Positions 25,548 to 34,114 of a stretch of 47,066 nucleotides of DNA are shown in pieces. The stretch is from an uncultured Bacteroidales bacterium. GTDB lineage: Bacteria > Bacteroidota > Bacteroidia > Bacteroidales > Paludibacteraceae. The stretch covers positions 1-47,066 of the forward strand of contig CAIKVR010000073.1 of NCBI GenBank assembly GCA_903830915.1, read 5' to 3'. A program made the translations under genes and the position numbers. Every line of letters begins with the position of its first letter. The first letter of the stretch is position 1. The notes under the pieces are model-generated. The model was not told the DNA's origin and ran no database searches. It saw only the letters and a list, made by a program, of their open reading frames with translations.

Positions 25548-27929
25548 TTAAAATTTTGTACTGATAGTTTTACCTGTATAAAACAACTTTTTAGCTGTTT
25601 TCCCTGAAGCATCTCCGGTTCCAATTTCTTTTCCGACAACAATAACGTTAAATTGTCTTGTTTTCAGCATTCCAATGAAATTTCCTTTTCGTTCACCGAT
25701 GCTCAGCTGCTTTGTCTGGTCATTCCACTTAAATGTTATGGTTGAATAAGCACCTTTTTCATAGTTGTAATTATCATTTTCGTCTTCGTACAACGTAAAT
25801 TCAGCATCAGCTCCCGGGTAAATGCGAATTTCGAGATTATCCCATTTCTTCTCGGTAGCATATTGAACCTTTGGCCCCCAGGGCAGGATAGTTCCCTGTT
25901 TCACGTATAGTGGAAGGATATTGATTGGAGTTGATTTTGTTACAGATTGTCCACCTGCCAGTTTTTCGCCTGTCCAAAAGTCAAACCATCCGGCACCTTG
26001 TGGCAAATAAACCTCCCGACTTCCCGTCTGGCTGAAATCTTCGAAAACTTTCCCGTCTTTCTTGCCGGTGTACATTGGCTTAAGCACAGGTGCAATCAGA
26101 ATGGAGCGCCCAAACATATACTCGTCGTTAATGTCAAGAACCTTAGGGTCATTTTCAAATAACAGCGGTAGTGCGTATAAGATTGATGCAGACTTAATGC
26201 TGACTTCCCATGCTGCTGAGTAAAGATAAGGCAGCATCCTGTAACGCAGGTTGATATATTTTTCAATGGCATCGTACGACCATACACCGGGTTTACCGAA
26301 ATTATAAATTTCCCGTGGAATATCCGTTCCGTGTGAACGCATCATGGGAGAAAAAGCCCCGAATTGTATCCAACGGACATACAACTCACGAAATTCGGGA
26401 TTATTTTCACCACCGTCTTTTTTCCAGTGCCACGCAAAGAAACCACCAATATCGGCATTCCAATACGGAACTCCACCCAAACTGAAATTAAGTGCAGCCG
26501 GAATCTGTTTTGCCAGTGATTCCCAACTCGAGTGAATATCTCCCGACCAGGTATTTGCCCCGTAACGCTGCTGACCAACGAAAGCGGATCGGGTCAGAAT
26601 ACAAACACGTTTGTCTGAAGTCAGAGCTCGCTGATGATCGGATACCCCGCCTACATGAACCAATGGGAATGCATTCACCACCGAACGGTATGACCCCAGA
26701 TAAGTAGGTTGATCAAAATCGGCTTCTTTAATATTGATGTGGTCAGGTTCCGAGGAATCCAGCCACCAAGCATCCACACCTACCGAAAATACCCCTTTGT
26801 TCAGGTAATCCCAGTATATATCACGGGCAACAGGATTATACGGATCGTATGGTTTTGTGCCCGATTTCGGTGGCCAGGTGTCAAAGTCAATTAGCATTTT
26901 CTTTGTTTTGAACTCTTCGAACTGTTTGGTTTTTGCTCCAAATCCCGGCCATGCCACTACCATCAGGTGTGCATTGTTTTTATGAACGAAATCGGCCATT
27001 GCTTTGGGGTTTGGGTAGGTTTCGGCATTCCATGCCATCTGATTCCAAAGACTGTCCTTTCCCCAGTATTGCCAATCCTGAATAATTCCATCGAGCGGAA
27101 CTTTCAGTTCGCGGTATTTGGTCACCACGTCCATCAATTCCTGTTGAGTTTTGTAGCGTTCTTTCGACTGCCAGTATCCGTAAGCCCACAAGGGAAACAA
27201 AGGTGCCTGTCCGGTCAGGTCGCGCATCTGAGTTACCACTCCATTGGCCGAGCCGCCATACAAAAAGTAATAATCCGAGCAATCACCCAACGATTCAAAA
27301 GAGGTTTCCTGCACATTGTCGGTAAAAGTACTGGAAGAATAATTATCCCAAAAAACTCCGTATCCTTTAGATGATAGGAAATAAGGGAAACAAACTTTCA
27401 TGTTGTCATTTTTCAGTACAACCCGCTGGTTGCGTTGCTGCAGTTTTCCGTTTTGCTGTTCCCCAAGTCCGTAAATAGCCTCATCTTTATCCAGCCTGAA
27501 TGCCTGGCGAACCGTGAAACTATTCTTCGTGACATCCAATGTGGGAGTGAATTGCGTACCGTAGTCTTTTTCGGTAAAAAGTACTTTCCCTGTTAAATCG
27601 ATGAAACCAACTTTCCCAGTTGCCAGATTTAAATCTACTTCAATCTGGTCACTTTTCAACGATAAGACATCGCCTAGTTGCGTTATTGTCAGTTTTATTT
27701 CCTGTGGCTTTTTATTGACAGACAGACTTTCTTTTTTGAAGACAACTTTTTCGGGCGACTTCAAAACCCTGACAATAGTTGGACTATAAAATTGGATTTC
27801 AACGTCCATCGACTGAAGGTTGGTTTTAATACCAGTTGATGTTTTTTGATAAGTATAATCCGCAGAAATAGCAGAAGTACTAAATGCGAATAGTAAAATC
27901 AGCACTGCAGGAAAAAGATTTTTTTTCAT
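25548..27929 (-). CDS. GH31 glycosidase (alpha-xylosidase/alpha-glucosidase-like)
   Basis: A 793-aa secreted GH31 enzyme. I start it at the ATG at 27929, where a signal peptide follows (MKKNLFPAVLILLFAFSTSA). The open frame continues 132 nt upstream through a terminator hairpin, so the longer start is unlikely. The N-terminal beta domain (about 25-230, with AIYGLGEQQNGKL) precedes the TIM barrel with GVDAWWLDSSEPD (nucleophile Asp391) and TWSGDIHSSWESL (acid/base Asp464). C-terminal beta domains follow, with a DUF5110-like end. It is in an operon with GH127. The sequence does not by itself separate alpha-xylosidase from alpha-glucosidase or alpha-galactosidase. Confidence 0.9.
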   Translation of the reverse strand: MKKNLFPAVLILLFAFSTSAISADYTYQKTSTGIKTNLQSMDVEIQFYSPTIVRVLKSPEKVVFKKESLSVNKKPQEIKLTITQLGDVLSLKSDQIEVDLNLATGKVGFIDLTGKVLFTEKDYGTQFTPTLDVTKNSFTVRQAFRLDKDEAIYGLGEQQNGKLQQRNQRVVLKNDNMKVCFPYFLSSKGYGVFWDNYSSSTFTDNVQETSFESLGDCSDYYFLYGGSANGVVTQMRDLTGQAPLFPLWAYGYWQSKERYKTQQELMDVVTKYRELKVPLDGIIQDWQYWGKDSLWNQMAWNAETYPNPKAMADFVHKNNAHLMVVAWPGFGAKTKQFEEFKTKKMLIDFDTWPPKSGTKPYDPYNPVARDIYWDYLNKGVFSVGVDAWWLDSSEPDHINIKEADFDQPTYLGSYRSVVNAFPLVHVGGVSDHQRALTSDKRVCILTRSAFVGQQRYGANTWSGDIHSSWESLAKQIPAALNFSLGGVPYWNADIGGFFAWHWKKDGGENNPEFRELYVRWIQFGAFSPMMRSHGTDIPREIYNFGKPGVWSYDAIEKYINLRYRMLPYLYSAAWEVSIKSASILYALPLLFENDPKVLDINDEYMFGRSILIAPVLKPMYTGKKDGKVFEDFSQTGSREVYLPQGAGWFDFWTGEKLAGGQSVTKSTPINILPLYVKQGTILPWGPKVQYATEKKWDNLEIRIYPGADAEFTLYEDENDNYNYEKGAYSTITFKWNDQTKQLSIGERKGNFIGMLKTRQFNVIVVGKEIGTGDASGKTAKKLFYTGKTISTKF

Positions 27930-27958
27930 GATTAGCTTTTTTAAGATTATGTAGCTTG

Positions 27959-27966
27959 CAAAAATA
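27959..27966 (-). promoter_or_regulatory. -7 box of the GH31-GH127 operon
   Basis: TATTTTTG on the minus strand matches TAnnTTTG, 30 bp before the GH31 ATG and just after the GH42 terminator. No clear -33 box at standard spacing. Confidence 0.4.
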
Positions 27967-28030
27967 CTAATTAAAAAGTTCTGAAAGTTGGATAATTGTA
28001 TAAAATTAGTGGAAATTACGTTCAAAAAAA

Positions 28031-28061
28031 GTGGGAGTACGACTCTCAGTCGTGCCCCCAC
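28031..28061 (-). terminator. Intrinsic terminator of GH42
   Basis: A 14-bp stem with two mismatches (28031-28044 with 28048-28061) is followed on the minus strand by seven T residues. It starts 17 bp after the GH42 stop codon and separates GH42 transcription from GH31-GH127. Confidence 0.82.
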
Positions 28062-28077
28062 TAAATAATTCGAATTT

Positions 28078-30159
28078 TTATTTCCACACCAATACGCCGG
28101 CAGGTGTAATTTCTGTTATTCCAACAAAAATTTTCGCATTAGCAGGAATATCCATTGTTACATTCGCCGAGGAATAATTATTAGCAACAAAGAAGCCATC
28201 GCGCCAGTTGACCATCACGCCTTCGGGAAGTTCCTGAATGCCAATTCCGACTGATTCATACACTTTTTTCAAAACGTCTTTTTCAAGTTTTCCGTCGTCG
28301 GTATCGGTTCCAATGTAAGTAACCGTTCCTTTGCCCAGTTTGCGGTGAATGACTGTGGCTTTCCCAGCATAAAACTGATCGGCAAACGTAGCCCAAACAT
28401 CAGTTCCTGCTGCCGGTTCGAGCATATCGCCCCAGTTATTCCACTTGTATTCGGTACTGTTGAAACTCACTTTAGCCATCTTGTTTCCACCAAGCATATC
28501 GTTCATCACTATTTTTCCGCCAATTAGTTTACTGATGGCATCCGCCCACGATGCTTCGGGGAAATGTCCGTTATGATCTTTCAGTCCGGTACGCACTGAA
28601 ACCACCAGATTGCCACCCTTTTCGGCGTAGTTGTACCATTTTTCAACAAGGGACTTATCCACCATTTGATAAGCAGCAACTACCACAACCGGATATGTTG
28701 ACAGGTCTTTCGTTTCGTTCACAATTTCTACCGGAGCACAAAGTGATTTCAGGCAATTATAGTATTTTGTAATGTGTTTACGTTCATTCCACTGGAAAGT
28801 CTGCGGCTGAATTGTAGTTTCCCATACATTGTCGACATTGTAAACCATGGCTGCTTTGCGGGCTGCATATTCTTTGGGCATTACTGCATTTGGTACGTAC
28901 AATTTGCGTAAATCACGTATTTCCTTCATAAATGTACTGTATTGCTGACCACCATTCAGCGGCGTAACACCATCGGTTCCCACCATTCCGTAATGGAATT
29001 GTTCGCCTCCAAAAAGCGGTTGACGGAAACGGTACGAACATATAAAATCCAAACCACCTGCAAAAGCATTCCAAAGCCACGACCTGATAACACCGGGGTA
29101 GGGTTGTGGATTGTAACTGCCCCAGTTTACCTGACCGGGCTGAAGTTCCATCACACCGGTAATGCCGTTGAGCGAACGGAAAAAGTCGTTGGCAAACGAA
29201 ATACGCCACGGGTCACCCATACGGAATCCCTGATCACCCACACCGTCGGTGTAACCTGCCACCGGATACATTGTATAACAGATAAAATCCAGGTCTTTGC
29301 TCCGCCACGGATCTACATCGCTATGGTCGTGCATAAAGTTGGAGGTTACAAACTGCGTTTTGGCGATATTATCTTTCAGCGTTTTGCATTGCAGGCTGAT
29401 AAAAGCGGCACATTCATCGGCATTAAAACGCTTCATATCCACCTTCGAAGTTGGACTGGCAGTGCCTGAGATTAATCGTCCTTCATTGGGCAATTCAATC
29501 TGGTTGAAGTCGGAATAAACTCCCGACCAGAATGCGGTTCCCCAGGCATTATTCAGAGCATCAATGGTTTGGTATTTGTTTTTCAACCAACTTCTGAAGC
29601 TTGCCTGAGCTGCAGGACAGTAATCCAACGCTCCATAATGCGAAGGCTCGTTGTCAATTTGCCATCCCCAAATGCGTTTATCATTTCCGAAATGTTTGGC
29701 CATAGCTTCCACCACCTTTTTGGTTAGTTCCTGATATTTCGGACTGGACCAGGAGTAATGCTCGCGAGTTCCGTGCATGGCCGTTTGACCGTCGGGTTTT
29801 TCAAGCAGAATTTCAGGGTATTTACGGGTGAGCCAAATGGGTGGCGTGGCCGAAGGAGTACACATAATCACTTTCAGGTTGTATTTACCTGCAATTTCCA
29901 GCACTTTATCAAGCCATTTAAAGTCGTAAACGCCTTTGGTAGGTTCAATCTGTGCCCAGGCAAATTCAGCCACGTGGGTAAATTCAAAACCCATTTCGGC
30001 TATTTTCTTTAAATCACGATCCCATTGATCGGGATTCCATGCTTCGGGATAATAATAGACCCCGGTTTCAACCATTTTCTCCGGTTTGAAATAAGATTGC
30101 TGGGCAGAAAGCAGACCTGCACCAACGAACAATAATGTGCTTAAAATTAGATTCTTCAT
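28078..30159 (-). CDS. GH42 beta-galactosidase
   Basis: A 693-aa secreted GH42 enzyme. A signal peptide (MKNLILSTLLFVGAGLLSA) is followed by the family opening TGVYYYPEAWNPDQWDRDL (about 32-50). The TIM barrel has FTHVAEFAWAQIEP, GWQIDNEPSHYG (acid/base Glu171) and GVMELQPGQVNWG (nucleophile Glu338). A trimerisation-like domain and a small C-terminal beta domain follow, and all expected regions are present. GH42 enzymes release terminal beta-galactose, which suits galactan side chains of RG-I. Unlike many cytoplasmic GH42 proteins this one is exported. It is transcribed alone, ending in its own terminator. Confidence 0.93.
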   Translation of the reverse strand: MKNLILSTLLFVGAGLLSAQQSYFKPEKMVETGVYYYPEAWNPDQWDRDLKKIAEMGFEFTHVAEFAWAQIEPTKGVYDFKWLDKVLEIAGKYNLKVIMCTPSATPPIWLTRKYPEILLEKPDGQTAMHGTREHYSWSSPKYQELTKKVVEAMAKHFGNDKRIWGWQIDNEPSHYGALDYCPAAQASFRSWLKNKYQTIDALNNAWGTAFWSGVYSDFNQIELPNEGRLISGTASPTSKVDMKRFNADECAAFISLQCKTLKDNIAKTQFVTSNFMHDHSDVDPWRSKDLDFICYTMYPVAGYTDGVGDQGFRMGDPWRISFANDFFRSLNGITGVMELQPGQVNWGSYNPQPYPGVIRSWLWNAFAGGLDFICSYRFRQPLFGGEQFHYGMVGTDGVTPLNGGQQYSTFMKEIRDLRKLYVPNAVMPKEYAARKAAMVYNVDNVWETTIQPQTFQWNERKHITKYYNCLKSLCAPVEIVNETKDLSTYPVVVVAAYQMVDKSLVEKWYNYAEKGGNLVVSVRTGLKDHNGHFPEASWADAISKLIGGKIVMNDMLGGNKMAKVSFNSTEYKWNNWGDMLEPAAGTDVWATFADQFYAGKATVIHRKLGKGTVTYIGTDTDDGKLEKDVLKKVYESVGIGIQELPEGVMVNWRDGFFVANNYSSANVTMDIPANAKIFVGITEITPAGVLVWK

Positions 30160-30188
30160 AAATGTTTTTCTGTATTAATTTGATTGTA

Positions 30189-30196
30189 CAAATTTA
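30189..30196 (-). promoter_or_regulatory. -7 box of GH42
   Basis: TAAATTTG on the minus strand matches TAnnTTTG, 30 bp before the GH42 ATG. The -33 position is not convincing. Confidence 0.4.
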
Positions 30197-30256
30197 CTGA
30201 ATTGTTTTAATTTATCGAGACTTTTGGAGTAACAGAATTTAGGGTATATAAAAAAA

Positions 30257-30280
30257 CAGGCATCCCGAATGAGATACCTG
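30257..30280 (-). terminator. Intrinsic terminator of the 870-aa T9SS gene
   Basis: CAGGTATC and GGATGCCTG form an imperfect stem, followed on the minus strand by a T-run. On the plus strand it is followed by CTTTTT, so it may also stop transcription the other way. Confidence 0.72.
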
Positions 30281-30306
30281 CTTTTTGAAATTTATAAAAT
30301 CAGATT

Positions 30307-32919
30307 TTATTTCTGAAGAACAACTTTTTGAACGCTAACTGAACCATCAATTGAACGAACTTTCACTAAGTAAGCTCCTATTGACAAATCGCTCAGGTTA
30401 ATAGTTGTACTGCTTGTCAGATTAGCTGTTTTTACAGCCTGACCTGCTAAGTTTACAACTTCAGCAGAAACTGCATTTCCACCTTGAATATGTACGATTC
30501 CATTAGTAAGTGTTGGATAAACAGAAAGTTTGCTGTTTACATCACCTAATTTAGTGTAAAAACCATAGCTGAGTGTTCCGGATGTTTCGTCAAATTTATA
30601 ACCTGCAGGAACATTTACGGTTAAGAATGTTCCAGTATAAGAACCTACATGCAATACTTTGACCGTAGTACCGTAAGCAGGTAGTGGAGCTGACACAGTA
30701 ATATTAAGAGTACCATCATAAATAGCTGCACCTACTACTTTTATTGAATCAAATTCTGAAGTGGCAAAACCATTTACAACTAAGTTGACAACACTTGTAG
30801 GAGATAATGTTAAGTTACTTGCAAAGCTTAAACGTCCATCTAATGTTCCGAATACTCTTGTATTTCCTCCGATTAAACCTGTACCGCTTAACTTAGCTGA
30901 AGCTCCAACTAAAACGGTATCTACAGCTGCTCCTGTTGCTGTTGTATCACAGATCGCACCAGTCACTTTCAATTCACCACCATTCACAATAAAACTACCA
31001 TTGTGTTTGTTAGAAATACCAGACATGGTAAGAGTTCCTGCTCCTGTTTTGATAAAGTTAGTTTGTAGACCTGACCAAAATGATCCGGAAGCATTATAAC
31101 CTCCCACATTTGTAATTATTCCTGCAAATTCAGTGCTTTCACCTAAGGAACCAACACTCCATGTGATAGCACGATCGGTTGCTGAAGATCTACCCCAACC
31201 TAATTTGGTGCCTGCTTCGCCTGTAAGTGAACCAACATTGATAGTGGTAGCTGTATGATTGGCATCAACATACATTAATGCATTCCCTTTCAAAGCAAGT
31301 TTCGCGCTACCAAGGTAAGTAGCATTAGCAGCAGTTAATCCGAATCTTGTTTCTGTAGTAGCTGTACCATTTAATTCTAATTCTCCTGTAAAAGTTCCTG
31401 CAGGTGTAATTAGGAAAGCTGAAAGTGCATTAACAGTATTTGTGGCACTTGTTACCGATACTTTTGTTCCTGTCGATGCTGTAATGCCAGCAATAGATGA
31501 AGCTGCAGAAGGAAGAATAGATGACGAAGCATTAAAAGTAATTGCAGGAAGAGCTACACTTGGAAGTAAGGTTGTAGTGCTGTTAACAACAGCACTGTTT
31601 GCGAGTGCTCCTGCTTTTGTAACAGTAATTTGACCACCTGCAATTTGAGTAGTACCTGACAAGTTATTAGTTACACCTAAAGTAAGTGCATCACTTGCAC
31701 CTAGATTAATGTTCATACTTCCGGTACCACTTATTGTTCCAGCTCCTGTAATCGCATAATTCGGTGCTGTGATATTCATATTTCCTGTGCCCATTGAAAT
31801 AGCATCTGTAACTGTAACTGCTGTGTTAGCTGCTGTAGCACCAAAAGTTACATTAGAACCATTCTGATATCCATAAGCAACTGCACTGTTTGTAAAATTC
31901 TGATACCATTGTGACCAAAGATTACCATTTGTATCGGCTGTTCCATTCCATGTCAGATCAGTAGTATTTGTCTGACGACGGAAAAGCAACTCCAATGTTG
32001 AACCAGCAGCATCTACTGATGCTACACTGATAGCTGAAGAAGGGTTCAATACATAATAATTTCCTCCAATGATTACTGATGATTTTTGAACCAATGTTGC
32101 ATTATATGGGTTAGCAACAACCTGTTCTGTTGCAACTTCGTCAGTTTTAAAGTAATTTCCGTCCTGATCTTTAAACTTAACAGTTACACTGGCTGTAGAT
32201 GCCACCTCATCACGGCTTACACTTACTTTATATAAATCAAAACCAATTGTACCTGTAGTAGTTGATTTTCTCCAATAATTCATGTAGAAAGTAGTAAGAT
32301 CAGTCGCTGCTGCATTTATAAAGCCAAGATTCGTAGTAGCAGTCACACTGGTTGCTCCATCAGTCCACACTTTATTAGTAGCATCCCATGTTCCTTGTTG
32401 AGCTTTATAAGTAAGAGTTTTAGCAGTAAAGTCAAGAACAATTGTTATTTTTGCTATTGGTTGATCTGCAGCCAAATAATCCTGAATGGTTGGTGCTACT
32501 GTAGGTGTACCCGGACCAGTGTAAGTAGTTGCACGACCAATTCTCCACTGACTACTACTTCTAAAAAAAGCAATACCAGTAATGGCATTACCAGCTGCAT
32601 CCAACAAATACCAATTTCCAGAGTTAACAGATGTCCCGGTAGTATAGTATTTGACAATCATTTCGTAAGTTACCTTACCGTCAGTTCCTCCGGTTACAGT
32701 AGTAATAGAACGGGTTGCTGAATTTGAAGCACTCCATCTAAACTGTTCAAGTTGGCTTGCACCTACATACGTCATAGTACCTCCGGCAGCTCCTGAAAAA
32801 CCCCAATAAGTTGCAGGCGTTGTTGACAGATCATCTGAGAACTTTACCACTGTAGTTGCCTGAATAGCAGCGGTCAAAAATAAAGCCAGTGCGGCTAATG
32901 AAAGTAATCTTTTTTTCAT
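30307..32919 (-). CDS. Large T9SS-secreted beta-repeat protein, no catalytic domain recognised
   Basis: An 870-aa exported protein. A signal peptide (MKKRLLSLAALALFLTAAIQA) is followed by a jelly-roll-like module (about 22-240, with ITIVLDFTAKTLTYKA and FDLYKVSVSRD). Then comes a short VTVKFKDQDGNYFKT module (about 245-315), autotransporter-associated beta repeats (about 325-780, with FIKTGAGTLTMSG and ASAKLSGTGLIGG) and a type A T9SS sorting domain (about 800-870, LSVYPTLTNG...VQKVVLQK). Both the DQDG module and the tail closely resemble those at the C-terminus of the 1614-aa PL11 protein, as if it were that protein without the enzyme. Composition is rich in Thr, Ser, Ala and Gly. It may be a surface adhesin or glycan-binding protein. 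A T9SS-type promoter lies at 32965-33002. Confidence 0.8.
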   Translation of the reverse strand: MKKRLLSLAALALFLTAAIQATTVVKFSDDLSTTPATYWGFSGAAGGTMTYVGASQLEQFRWSASNSATRSITTVTGGTDGKVTYEMIVKYYTTGTSVNSGNWYLLDAAGNAITGIAFFRSSSQWRIGRATTYTGPGTPTVAPTIQDYLAADQPIAKITIVLDFTAKTLTYKAQQGTWDATNKVWTDGATSVTATTNLGFINAAATDLTTFYMNYWRKSTTTGTIGFDLYKVSVSRDEVASTASVTVKFKDQDGNYFKTDEVATEQVVANPYNATLVQKSSVIIGGNYYVLNPSSAISVASVDAAGSTLELLFRRQTNTTDLTWNGTADTNGNLWSQWYQNFTNSAVAYGYQNGSNVTFGATAANTAVTVTDAISMGTGNMNITAPNYAITGAGTISGTGSMNINLGASDALTLGVTNNLSGTTQIAGGQITVTKAGALANSAVVNSTTTLLPSVALPAITFNASSSILPSAASSIAGITASTGTKVSVTSATNTVNALSAFLITPAGTFTGELELNGTATTETRFGLTAANATYLGSAKLALKGNALMYVDANHTATTINVGSLTGEAGTKLGWGRSSATDRAITWSVGSLGESTEFAGIITNVGGYNASGSFWSGLQTNFIKTGAGTLTMSGISNKHNGSFIVNGGELKVTGAICDTTATGAAVDTVLVGASAKLSGTGLIGGNTRVFGTLDGRLSFASNLTLSPTSVVNLVVNGFATSEFDSIKVVGAAIYDGTLNITVSAPLPAYGTTVKVLHVGSYTGTFLTVNVPAGYKFDETSGTLSYGFYTKLGDVNSKLSVYPTLTNGIVHIQGGNAVSAEVVNLAGQAVKTANLTSSTTINLSDLSIGAYLVKVRSIDGSVSVQKVVLQK

Positions 32920-32964
32920 AATGTAAAATAATATAGTTTGTTAATTGATGATTTAAAATTAAAC

Positions 32965-33002
32965 ACGGTACAAAGGAACATCATTTTAGTTTTTTTGACA
33001 AT
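32965..33002 (-). promoter_or_regulatory. Promoter of the 870-aa T9SS gene
   Basis: Minus-strand ATTG (33002-32999), a 20-bp spacer, TTCCTTTG (32978-32971), then TACCGT. The same TTTGTACYGT block precedes the 2121-aa and 1614-aa genes. Confidence 0.6.
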
Positions 33003-33045
33003 AGAGAATTGTACAATAATCTAGAAAATTATTCAAATCAGAAAT

Positions 33046-33258
33046 TTAATGTATTATTATTCTTTCAACCCGTTGATTTCCGTTTTGGAGAATACTAATC
33101 AGATAAACACCTGAATGTAATGATATGTTAAATACTAAATTTATAGTATTCAAACTTTTACATACAATTTTCTGACCGATAGCATTTATTATTTCTATGT
33201 TTGCCCCGGTTGTATTCCCGCTAATTACCAATTCATTGTTGGCATTTACAAGTACCAA
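33046..33258 (-). pseudogene. Remnant of a T9SS C-terminal sorting domain
   Basis: The 70 codons encode little but a T9SS tail: NANNELVISGNTTGANIEII, then NAIGQKIVCKSL, GVYLISILQNG and RIIIH. This lines up along its whole length with the last 65 residues of the 2121-aa protein (NANNELVING...NAIGQRIV...KVIMH). The frame is closed just upstream by a TAA, and the only start is a TTG with no signal peptide, so it cannot be a working secreted protein. It is most simply the 3' end of a lost or deleted T9SS gene, or a spare tail module left by recombination. Confidence 0.75.
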
Positions 33259-33430
33259 GTCCGGTTACCTGAGTTCCTTTGTGCGAATACAGTTAGCAAA
33301 TTCAGATGTAATGTTTTTTTTATATTTTGGTGATTTGGAATTGTATTATTTTTTTGAGATTATCTGTATTTAATAGTTTGATTCTATGTACATGACATGA
33401 ATTTATTTATACTAAAACAACTAAGTATTA

Positions 33431-33513
33431 ATCGCTCCTATATCCCGTAAAGAGGACTTTTTAAAGCTTGAAAATGCTGAATATGTTTACAATTCTCGAA
33501 CTTCGATAGTTCC
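33431..33513. repeat. Interspersed repeat, copy 1 (pair with 41711-41803)
   Basis: A 21-bp exact match at 33469-33489 and 41761-41781 lies within about 80-90 bp of gapped similarity, including GCTCCTA before it and ACTTCGATA after it. Both copies are next to T9SS tail-coding sequence. Confidence 0.65.
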
Positions 33514-33728
33514 TGCAATTTATTCCGATTTATCGGAAGGGGATATAGGGGCAGTTTAGAATAATATAAACTAATTTAGATGCGACATTTTCAGCTTAAC
33601 ACAACACTAGCCCAATAACAACGCCTTGGGTTATTGAAATAGTTGACAGTTATGCCCGATGTTGCGGTTTTGGGGAAACAACTTAAAAATATCATTAAAT
33701 ACTATTGATTACTCACAATAAAAATATT

Positions 33729-33758
33729 AGCCCGGACTCATGTTATGGAATCCGGGCT
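33729..33758 (-). terminator. Terminator of the 59-aa protein gene
   Basis: AGCCCGGA pairs with TCCGGGCT, followed on the minus strand by AATATTTTTATT. It lies 62 bp past the stop codon of the small gene. Confidence 0.7.
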
Positions 33759-33820
33759 ATATTTTATTAACAAATCAATACCTGATACTTTTATTTCTTT
33801 TTATAGATGAATAAAAGAAT

Positions 33821-34000
33821 TTATCCGCGATTTGATTTGAATGGATCGTTGTTGAAATATTCAGGAGCAGTATTCATTGCTTCACCCGGTGCTTTTGGAG
33901 GAGTCATTGATGATTCCAACTGAAGGGCTATTTCATTGTCTAATTCTATGCGCTCAACTGTTGGAGCTGCATATACTGATTTGTGTGTTTTGTTATTCAT
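33821..34000 (-). CDS. Small 59-aa protein with an NDPF-type C-terminus
   Basis: I start this at the ATG at 34000 (MNNKTHKSVYAAPTVERIEL...), since the longer frame reads through the upstream hairpin. The protein has no signal peptide or membrane segment. A front part APTVERIELDNEIALQLES is followed by a Pro/Gly-rich linker (MTPPKAPGE) and an acidic/aromatic end APEYFNNDPFKSNRG. The look is that of the many small Bacteroidota proteins that begin MKKxYxxPxIExIxLDxExxLxLxS. Their function is unknown to me. The gene lies 114 bp after the 2121-aa T9SS gene, separated by a hairpin, and has its own terminator. It could be a precursor peptide or a small partner of the secreted protein, but neither is shown. 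Confidence 0.65.
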   Translation of the reverse strand: MNNKTHKSVYAAPTVERIELDNEIALQLESSMTPPKAPGEAMNTAPEYFNNDPFKSNRG

Positions 34001-34037
34001 GTCTGTTGATTTTTTGCGGGTTAATTTTTGTTTTAAT

Positions 34038-34066
34038 AACCGCCTGCCCTGTTCAGGTAGGCGGTT
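34038..34066 (-). terminator. Hairpin between the 2121-aa gene and the 59-aa gene
   Basis: AACCGCCT pairs with AGGCGGTT, and GCC/GGT extend the stem imperfectly. It is followed on the minus strand by ATTAAAAC, not a T-run, so it may attenuate rather than fully stop transcription into the small gene. Confidence 0.55.
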
Positions 34067-34114
34067 TGTAGGTAACAATTAATTTTTTCAAAAAATTAAT
34101 TCAATCAATTACTC

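Larger units (their letters stand above)
33259..33820. other. 562-bp intergenic region
   Basis: No gene is supported. It holds a repeat shared with 41711-41803 (at about 33431-33513), an imperfect inverted pair AAGCTTGAAAATG (33464-33476) and CATTTTCAGCTT (33586-33597), and the terminator of the 59-aa gene at 33729-33758. Confidence 0.6.

Noticed and set aside
27930-28061. 44-residue N-terminal extension of GH31
   Set aside because: It would be translated through the GH42 terminator hairpin and would bury the signal peptide.
34001-34078. Longer start for the 59-aa protein
   Set aside because: The extra residues are encoded by a hairpin (34038-34066) and do not resemble protein sequence of this family.
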